A stretch of 27,244 bases of DNA from Intoshia linei (Eukaryota; Orthonectida; Rhopaluridae), in contig LWCA01000442.1 of the NCBI GenBank assembly GCA_001642005.1, forward strand, positions 1 to 27,244. The letters run 5' to 3'. The notes beneath the pieces were generated by a model that was not told the DNA's origin, did not search any database, and saw only the letters and a program-made list of their open reading frames with translations. The stretch's first letter is position 1; each line of letters begins with the position of its first letter. Position numbers and translations under genes: made by a program. Below, one piece after another: positions 20,429 to 27,244 of this stretch.

Positions 20429-21221
20429 GTGAATTAATTGTAGCATAAATTGTGAGCAACATTAAATAAAATGTGCAAATAGTACGGATATAAGGTTGTT
20501 ATGGTGAATATATTTACAAATGCATATATATGTTGCATATAATGTGTATTATTATTATTAAGTTGACTACTACACAGAAAATATATTAAAATTTAGACAT
20601 TAGAAATTTCTAAGCAGATCATTATTCATTTATATTTATTTTTATAGAAAAATATTTTAGAATGGTTTTATTTGAAACATCTGATGACTTTATCATTTTG
20701 CTTTACAATAAGTATAAATTTTATTTAACCCTTTCACTGTCTGGAATTTATTAATTTTTATTCAAATTAGCCCTAAGTCGACGGTATATTAATCTATACT
20801 TACTGAATGAATGTTTGACTTCAGCTTCATTGAAAGCTTCATGAAATTTTAATTTAAATTTAGTCGTTATGTTATACAAATTGTTGAGTTATATGGTAGA
20901 CACAAAAAAGAGAGTAAATTTTTAAAATTTCGAGAACTATAAAATGAAAAACAACATAGTTTCACATTCCGAAAAATCAAAACATTTTTATTAAAACGAG
21001 CAGATGTCAATTATTATTGAGTAAAAGAGCATTTCGATGACTTTACTCGCTTTTCTCTACTCTAATAATAATATAAAATAATTATCCAAAATGTTAGTGA
21101 TCAACCGTTATTTTGAGTTGTATTGATAACATTTAATCACGAAATGATTTTGTTTTGAACATTTTCATCCAAAGGATGTGATTTATATTCTTTTATTGAA
21201 TATTTTACAAATACTATTTAG
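20429..21221. other. Beclin intron 5
   Basis: Non-coding. TTAACCCTTTCACTGTCTGG at 20727-20746 resembles ATTAACCATTTCACTGTCTG near 10700 and has the TTAA-CCCT form of piggyBac-type ends, but no inverted partner was found. Confidence 0.4.
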
Positions 21222-21346
21222 TTACAAAAAGAAAATGTACTATTATGCACAGATCTAGATAAATTTGAAAAAGAATGGGATGATGTTCAAAATGATATAC
21301 AGAAAGAGTTAGCTATTAAAAAAGAGAATGATAAAAAGTTGAAAAG
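21222..21346 (+). CDS. BECN1: Beclin 1 (Atg6), exon 6 (coiled coil)
   Basis: Acceptor atactatttag and donor gtatgt bound a 125-base exon that is phase 0 in and phase 2 out. It reads LQKENVLLCTDLDKFEKEW, DDVQNDIQKELAIKKEN and DKKLK, a highly charged amphipathic helix that continues exon 5 (IEYDE|LQKEN). It corresponds to the Beclin 'L..EL..LE.E...+...LE.+......L' coiled-coil stretch. The next exon should begin in phase 2 and lead to the conserved 'WREYN' region and the membrane-binding domain; I found neither in the remaining 5.9 kb. Confidence 0.78.
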
Positions 21347-22009
21347 GTATGTTATGTGATATTGATCTTTTATTAATTATAACTTATGGGATTTAAAACA
21401 AGTAATCGGTTCACGCGATGCATTAATCATCAAATCTTTTAGTTGAATAAATCATATAGTACAGAGTTTCTGAACCGGCATTCTATACAGGATCTGCAAT
21501 CTATTTTGATAAATTTGCAACTTGTAATTTATTTGATCTCTTTCATCTTTTACAAATTGTAATGTACAAAGTTGCATTCCACAAAGACATAACAATATAC
21601 ATTACATCTAAAAACCATGACATAAGCTTCTTCTCACCATATACCGCGGAATTTAATCTTGTGTAAACACTATAAACTATTTTCAGCAATTATAACTGAT
21701 TTTTCATTTAGATTTAATATTCATAAATTTGATGAAATCTGCCGTTGCAATGTTTTATTTTTTTTACAATAAAACCAAAATTTAAACTAGATTTAAGAAA
21801 AATTACCTTATGAAATGTACCTAATCATAAAAAATTATTGTTCAATTTAATGGGTAAATTTTTTAGAGTAGAAAATCCAGTTTCATAAAACAACAAAAGG
21901 AATTATTACTTCAAGGGCCTTTTCAGCCAAAGTTTGATAGATATTGATTGATACACCAAAAATCATATCATAATCAAATCAGTGTATATCGAAACGTGTT
22001 TTTTTCGAG
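21347..22009. other. Beclin intron 6, left part
   Basis: AT-rich DNA without a recognisable gene, repeat or further beclin exon. Confidence 0.45.
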
Positions 22010-22537
22010 GAACAACTTCAACACTGTCATTGATTTTTGAGTGTTTTATATTCTTATGATTACGTAGACGGCTTGGCTTTATGCCATTATTGCATCAAAC
22101 GGTCGAACAGTAAATGCACTGAGGTTTTTCGGTTCCACCTGCATCTTTACGACAGGTGAAACCAAATTCTACGTAATCATCATTCCATTGTCTTCTTTTG
22201 GACATCTTTAGAATACGTTAACAATTCTATGATAATTTATATATTAAAATACATAAATTTGTATACCTTAGCATAGTTGAAAATACAAAATTAATTTAAT
22301 TATAATTATTTAATGGTTGTGAATAAATTCAATGATCAATTAACGCTCAATAAGTAATAGCTAGAGTAATCAGAAAGTCGTTGATTTGTCAATCAATTTG
22401 ATATTGAAAATAGTTGCAATTAAAAAAATTAGCTAATTACTTTATTAATGTGATTAAAAAAAAACTGAAAATAGCTCTGTGCACCCAAAAATTGATTATA
22501 CACCCAAGGGGTGCATGCAGCCGGTTAAGAACCACTT
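22010..22537 (-). mobile_element. BED-finger hAT relic, copy B (5' part)
   Basis: On the minus strand the left end, AAGTGGTTCTTAACCGG (22537 down), looks like a hAT CAGTGGTTCTTAACC end with one changed base. The same 5' non-coding sequence as copy A follows. ATG at 22205 then opens MSKRRQWNDDYVEFGFTC, ETEKPQ-like TEKPQCIYCS, a stop, and PSRLRNHKNIKHS. This copy keeps the finger in one frame apart from that stop, so it is less damaged than copy A. The catalytic region is missing here too. Confidence 0.75.
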
Positions 22538-22639
22538 CTTTAGACGATGAATTGTATTTAACAGGTAACTACGTTTTTTAAACAACGAAAATTTTTAGAC
22601 TTTCCTAATATTAGTAGTTTCAATTTATGTTAACAATCA

Positions 22640-23192
22640 CTGTTGATACATGCCATCGTAATCCATCGACTTTTGTCTGTTTTTGATCCTTAAACTCATT
22701 TGTTCATTTGAATGTGATAACGTGCTCCGATATAATTTTTTCCAGTAAAATGCCGTTTCGTCAGCATATTTGAGAATGGTTTAATTTCATTTCAGTCATT
22801 ATTCGACCTCAATTATCTATAAAAATTTCTATTCCACTAACATCAGCCGATAATGACTCCACCGGCGCAATGTCTTAAAATTATATTATGTCTTTTTTTG
22901 AAGTTATATAGCCATCCTATACTAGCACTAAACGACTGTGCTGTATATTAAATATCATTAAAATACTTTGCCTCCTCTAAAATTATAAAATCATTAGTCA
23001 ATACAGATCGGCATCTCCATTCATATAGATTAAGGCTTCCTCATTCTTTGAAAACAATTGTTTTTCAAGTTTTTACATTGCTTAGTTCGGCCTTATGAGT
23101 ATTTTAAGGAATTGTTCGACTGTATTGAAACGACATTTGAGGTGCTTTCATTCTATTGTCAATATCATTTAAGATTTCTATCTTTTGTGAAA
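22640..23192 (-). pseudogene. pogo/Tigger-type transposase relic
   Basis: With several frameshifts and stops, the minus strand shows the N-terminal helix-turn-helix start (QKIEILNDID, about 23175), the CENP-B-like block (EEAKYFND; then SIGWLYNFKKRH, about 22920), and the first catalytic Asp block, ADETAFYWKKLYRSTL (about 22775-22728), where Tigger proteins have 'NADETGL.WK.L'. The rest of the DDD domain and the inverted ends are not seen. It is too broken to show up as an open frame. Confidence 0.72.
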
Positions 23193-23203
23193 CGTTTAAA
23201 TTA

Positions 23204-23319
23204 AAGTGGCCAGAAAAATACGTACTATCACTTTTAGTTTATTTGATATAAATATTAAGCCGAAAATTTTTATTTGTCATCATAGATAAGTATTTTTGGC
23301 TTTACATTTATCACCAAAT
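23204..23319 (+). repeat. Truncated second copy of the palindromic MITE
   Basis: It begins with the same AAGTGGCCAGAAAAATACGT after a TA (23202-23203) and agrees with 11831-11948 at about nine bases in ten, then stops at CACCAAATA. The right inverted arm is missing. The loss may come from a deletion or from the neighbouring hAT. Confidence 0.82.
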
Positions 23320-23389
23320 AATCATTAGTCATTAGTTGCTTGAGAAAAGTGGATTAAATCTATGAAACATTTAGTGTTCCATATTCCAT

Positions 23390-25118
23390 TCAATGATGAA
23401 AATAGTACACAAGGCCAACAATACATTCAGGAGGTATTTGTGTTAATGATACTTGTAATTCGTCATCCAACATTTTTAAGCTTCCTCGTTTGTAAGATTT
23501 AATTAGTAACTTTGCAGAGAATGAAATTTCACATATGTATGTGGTTGAAAACTGTAAAAGTATTTTTAATGCTTTTTTAGCTACAGTAGGGTATATTTTC
23601 GAGACATTTATCCAAAAACTGCTGAAATGTACGTTATTATACATAGCTGATAAACTTCTGTCATTTTTAATATCTATTTATCCTTTTTCCTCAATAGGAC
23701 TAACATTTTTTGCTATTGAGATGAATGGTTTCTAATCCAGTCATAATTCTTTGTATCAATATTGGGAAAATAATGGTGCAATTTACCTTGTAGATCCATT
23801 AAATTATCGACAATTAAAGAAATGATACTATATTTCAAATTACATTCATTGGTTTTTATACACATGGCAAAATTTCTTTCTATATACGCCTTTTCCAGAC
23901 CCCAACTTCTCTTTAAGGGAATGAATTTTATCAACTGAAGTTAATATATTTTCTTCTTTCCCTCACATACTTGCATTTACTTTATTGAGATTATCAAAAA
24001 TATCAGAGAGATTTTCGATTAATATACTTAATTCACTTTGTGCATTATCTTTAAAAAGTACCAGCATCATTTCTCTAAATACATATACACGAGAAAGGAC
24101 ACGTCCCATAAAAAAGCAACGAACATCAGAATTTATAATAAGATTAGAATATGGAGCTCCCATCTCTTCACATATAATAGAGAAAAATCTTGATTTAAGA
24201 GGACTAATTTTAATATAATTAACCATTTAACAACATTATCTATGACTTGTTTTAGATCATTTCCAATAGTCTTGGAAATTAAGACCTCACGATGTATAAA
24301 GCAGTGGGGAGTTATACTATGTGCATTTTAACAGTTTTTGTTAACGATGTAAAATTTTTTAAACAGCCTACCATTATGGGTGGACCGTCTGTACATAATC
24401 CAATACAGTTTTTTCACGACAAACCATTTGATTTCATAAAAGAATCTACAGATTTGAAAATATCTTCTCCTCGCGTTCGCAATAGAATTTGCAGGCAAAA
24501 TAAAAATTGTTCAATTATATTGTCATCAATAATAAATCTTATAAAAACCATTAAGTTTGCTAGACCACTTACATCTCTTGACTCATCCAATTGCAATGCA
24601 AACAGTTTATCATTATCACTAAATTTATCTTTGATTTGCATTTTTTAAGTCTTCGGACATATCTCAAATACGTCTTCCAATTGTATTGTCTGCTAAAGGA
24701 ATTTTTTTAATTTTAGACTTAAATTCAGATCTGAAAATAGTTCGAACAATTGCATAACAAGATTTTTTAATTGTCTTTTCTGCTATTGAGTATGGTTGCT
24801 TATTTTTTGCCATTATTTGAGCAACCAGGTAACTGGCCTCCTGATCTTTATCTGATATTTTCACAGTATTTGTAAAAATTTCACATTACTTTTTGAAACA
24901 TTTTGATAATTAGAAATTTAAATTCTTGATTTTTCTGATAAATTACCATGTTTTGTATGCAAATCACGTGGTAATTTGTTATGTACCATACTTTCATTAG
25001 CAAAAATGTCTCCACAAACTACACACTGTGGACGAGGATTATTTTCGCCATTAAAAAATGTGAAACAAAATCTAATCAAATCGCATTTATATAAACGAGA
25101 TTTAAATTCTTTTTTCAT
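23390..25118 (-). pseudogene. hAT transposase (ZBED5/FAM200-like), multiply broken
   Basis: This is the coding part of the element above. All main domains from BED finger to C-terminal dimerisation helix are present in co-linear order but spread over at least six frame segments with stops between them. The family's enzyme cuts DNA by a DDE RNase H-like core; ZBED5 and FAM200 are domesticated vertebrate relatives. No intact frame long enough to be a host gene remains here. Confidence 0.82.
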
Positions 25119-25305
25119 TATTTCAAAAATGTCCGTGAACGATATTAAAAGGTGTATTTGATGTTTTATTTATTAATTATTTTGTAAAATAATCATTTCA
25201 ACAGAATTTTATTTAATCACACTATAATATTTACTTTATTATTTTATAAATTTTAAAAAGTTTGGCCACACAAATGTGTCGTGACACACCGGTTGGAAAG
25301 CACTG
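23390..25305 (-). mobile_element. ZBED5/FAM200-like hAT transposon, near full length, decayed
   Basis: The right terminus at 25305 (minus strand CAGTGCTTTCCAACCGG) is a typical hAT end. From there the minus strand carries, in order: a BED finger (PRPQCVVCGDIFANESM, then LHTKHGN, 25118-24918), EASYLVAQIMAKNKQPYSIA (24864-24664), FALQLDESRDVSGLANLMVF with the first catalytic Asp (24641-24414) followed by LCTDGPPIMVG near 24390, SRFFSIICEEMGAPYSNLI (24226-23963), a helical middle (23934-23713), and the C-terminal dimerisation segment FSTTYICEISFSAKLLIKSY (23644-23390). At least five breaks make it non-functional. The low-coordinate end was not found. Confidence 0.85.
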
Positions 25306-25313
25306 GTTTAATG
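25306..25313. repeat. Probable 8 bp target duplication beside the hAT end
   Basis: GTTTAATG follows the CTG end of the hAT at 25305. The matching copy at the other end was not located, so this is assigned by position only. Confidence 0.35.
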
Positions 25314-25990
25314 CATTAACACAGCTTGTTCTTGAAGGAACGGCATAATTAGTCACAGTTTTTAAAATCGTTTGCATTTTCTGTAACGAAGTGTGTGTTT
25401 TTATACAAGCCTTTGCAATATCCTGACTACAGTTTTGATACCTGCCCACCATGATGTGCTTGATTCAAGTTTACATCCTTTTGAATTAAATCCACATAAT
25501 TCTCATCACACTCAATACCATTAGTTTTAGATTGTTGTAATTGTGATATAATAAATCTGTTTCTCTCTGTCAATTTCCGTTGCAATTATGCTTCTTCACG
25601 TTCCATTTTTCTTTTATATTTACGATTATGGAAATTATCCAGCTTACCAAAAGTCATATTTCTTTCATTCCTCTGATCACGCAGAAAACAAATCTTTGAG
25701 CATGAGAACAAATTAATTTTGCATTTGTGTGTGATATATCGAATAATTTATCCATAATAGTAATACAATTTTCTTCACGGAGTATTTGAGAATTGGATCA
25801 TCTATGTATATTTTTTTTAATAGGCCATAGAGTTGGCAGTATTTCTTTAACTTATTTATAATATAGTTTATATGTTTAATCGGAATCGTACTAGTACTCC
25901 ACAAATCCATAACCTTCATTACAGTTAAATTAACTATTTCAGATTTACGTTTTACTTTTATTATTAACATGATAAAAATAAACCTTCAAT
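25306..25990 (-). pseudogene. Relic of an uncharacterised Cys-rich multicopy family
   Basis: The minus strand holds RKSEIVNLTVMKVMDLWSTS (from about 25945), a Cys- and His-containing stretch, SKICFLRDQRNERNMTFGKL (about 25690-25630), a basic helix, and VTNYAVPSRTSCVNAL (about 25360-25312), cut by the hAT end at 25305. The order 'LFDI..C.C ... FL+DQR..R ... DRYGVSDR' recurs, from memory, in uncharacterised multicopy proteins of arthropods; I could not verify that. Stops and shifts show decay. Whether it was a host gene family or a transposon product is open. Confidence 0.4.
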
Positions 25991-26189
25991 ACATATCTCA
26001 TTGTCGGAAAATTATAGCAAGCAAAATCTTCCATAACATACCCAAGTAACCATATATTGTCTCTGGATCTTGTTGGTAACATTAAATGGTAGATTAATTT
26101 AATTGAAAAATTAATTACAACTGTTCTATTATTTATTTTTGTTTATAAAGTAGAATTTCAAAAACACCAAAGCATTAACAACATCAGGT

Positions 26190-27103
26190 GATATTTATGA
26201 TCTTTTCTTAGTTATATAATGACCAGTTATTGAGAACGCCATTTCAGCTTCACAACTGGTAGGTTTAATAAATATAATTGAATGGTAAAATTTATCTAAG
26301 TTGCTTGTTCTTCTTCCTTGATTTTCGAACATAGATATACTACTCCCAAATTTACACATTACTGCCGCACCATCAGTTGTAACACCAATAATTTTATTAC
26401 TTAGATTTATTTTGAATTTAATCAATAATGGATTTAACATTCTGTTGCACATCAAACTATCAAACGATTGTTTTATTAGAATAACACCCAAACATCACGT
26501 TTCATTCTCCGTATCAATGTTTACATTCATATATCGTTTATTCTGCATGGATGTATATTCGTCCATAGTGATAGAAAAGCTCATTCCCTTGTCAAATTTA
26601 TCTTACAATATTATTTTAAGTTCTTCCCTTATATTATGGTAAAACGATAGAATCATTCTTTTTACAGAGTTATGGTAAGTGGGAGGAGTATTGTTATATT
26701 CACTGTTCCGTTTTTTAAAACTCATTTGAATAAAATCGCTTTTTGCTGTTCTATTAAATGAGAAATTATCAATGGCTGCCATTTTGGATAACTCTTCTTA
26801 CATCGATTTTTTAATAACAACAAAATCTATCCTTCGCAATTTTGTTTGGTTTGTATCTTGGTTCAAATTAATATTGTGAACATTTTTAACGTGATAACAT
26901 AATCCACTGTTAGTTCCTGAACATTTTACAATTTTATGGCATTTTGTGCATTCATAGCTTCATTGCTATTTACTAATGTAAAATAATTACATACTTTAGA
27001 TCTTTTATTTGTCATTTTGGCGATAATAAAATAAAGTTAAAAATAAAATAAAAAAATAATAGATATTAAAAATATTCAAAAATTTATCGATTGACAACAC
27101 TAG
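26190..27103 (-). mobile_element. hAT relic, TAGTGTTG type, internally deleted
   Basis: The 5' end on the minus strand reads CTAGTGTTGTCAATCG (about 27103). ATG at 27015 opens MTNKRSKVCNYF, then a BED finger in a shifted frame (CTKCHKIVKC, CYHVKNVHN). Downstream come KGMSFSITMDEYTSMQ with a conserved Asp, IIGVTTDGAAVMCKFG (26491-26195 block), and then directly IKPTSCEAEMAFSITGHYI and TKKRS, the C-terminal dimerisation motif. The jump from the TTDGAAVM block to the C-terminus, with the long middle region missing, shows an internal deletion. It belongs to the same family as the relic at 18100-19607. Confidence 0.75.
26195..26491 (-). pseudogene. hAT transposase C-terminal part, deletion-joined
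   Basis: A 98-codon open frame in which the catalytic-domain block TTDGAAVMCKFG and the dimerisation block SCEAEMAFSITGHYITKKRS lie about 50 residues apart instead of several hundred. It is the best preserved part of the relic above. Upstream blocks are separated by stops (for example before CLGVILIKQSF). Confidence 0.72.
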
Positions 27104-27154
27104 TATGAATGATACAAATATTATTATTGATTGTTATTTTTGTAATGTTTAGAT

Positions 27155-27244
27155 CAGGGATTCTCAACGTGGGCCATGTGGTCCACTTGTGGCCACAGAA
27201 AATTTTCAACATTAAAAAAAATTTGGTGTATTAAGCCATAAAAT
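27155..27244 (+). mobile_element. hAT terminal repeat, element runs past the window
   Basis: CAGGGATTCTCAACGTGGGC starts an element reading rightwards. It resembles the left end at 450 (CAGGAATTCTCAACGGGG), including the following GTGGTCCAC/GTCCACAG stretch. The presumed target site GTTTAGAT is at 27147-27154. The other end is outside the window. Confidence 0.65.

Noticed and set aside
20727-20746. piggyBac-type end TTAACCCTTTCACTG
   Set aside because: There is a single end with no inverted partner, and a similar string near 10700 lies in the same orientation.
24292-24648. 118-codon plus-strand frame
   Set aside because: It is the antisense shadow of the hAT transposase block with LDESRDVSGLANLM on the minus strand.
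26412-26642. Plus-strand frame of 76 codons
   Set aside because: It is antisense to the hAT relic at 26190-27103.

Overview
The window is AT-rich eukaryotic DNA: two intron-containing plus-strand genes set in a dense graveyard of DNA transposons. Kilobase introns next to introns of about 40 bases, an animal-type cysteine tRNA relic, and decayed Tc1/mariner, pogo/Tigger and BED-finger hAT transposases all point to an invertebrate animal. I would guess an arthropod, possibly a copepod-like genome, but the sequence does not prove the taxon. There is no sign of bacterial operons, CRISPR or rRNA.

Layout. 1-3800: non-coding DNA with a complete non-autonomous hAT element (450-1100) with target duplications, a ~40 bp tandem repeat, a tRNA-Cys relic and a mariner transposase relic. 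3820-9909: a three-exon gene for a protein of about 1,500 residues with N-terminal ankyrin repeats, a ~900-residue disordered Asn/Ser-rich linker and a C-terminal death-domain-like module; I do not recognise an orthologue. 10331-21346 and beyond: a gene hidden from simple ORF calling because its exons are 38-136 bp. I reconstruct six exons with matching phases as the N-terminal half of Beclin 1/Atg6: a CxxC motif near the start codon, then the coiled coil. The C-terminal membrane-binding domain should lie past the right edge.

The beclin introns hold most of the transposons: a hAT with a GTF2IRD2-like BED finger (10601-11419), a 154 bp palindromic MITE (11831-11984) with a truncated second copy at 23204, a Tc1/mariner element (12937-14507) with ~200 bp inverted repeats and a stop codon at the catalytic Glu position, two inverted copies of one BED-hAT family (16873-17470 and 22010-22537), two decayed hATs of a TAGTGTTG-ended type (18100-19607 and 26190-27103), a pogo/Tigger relic (22640-23192), and a longer ZBED5/FAM200-like hAT (23390-25305) abutting a relic of an uncharacterised Cys-rich multicopy family (25306-25990). 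A further hAT end starts at 27155 and runs out of the window.

The two host genes are unrelated in sequence. They lie head to tail about 420 bp apart. A link between an ankyrin/death-domain signalling protein and an autophagy scaffold is suggestive by pathway only; nothing here shows that they act together.
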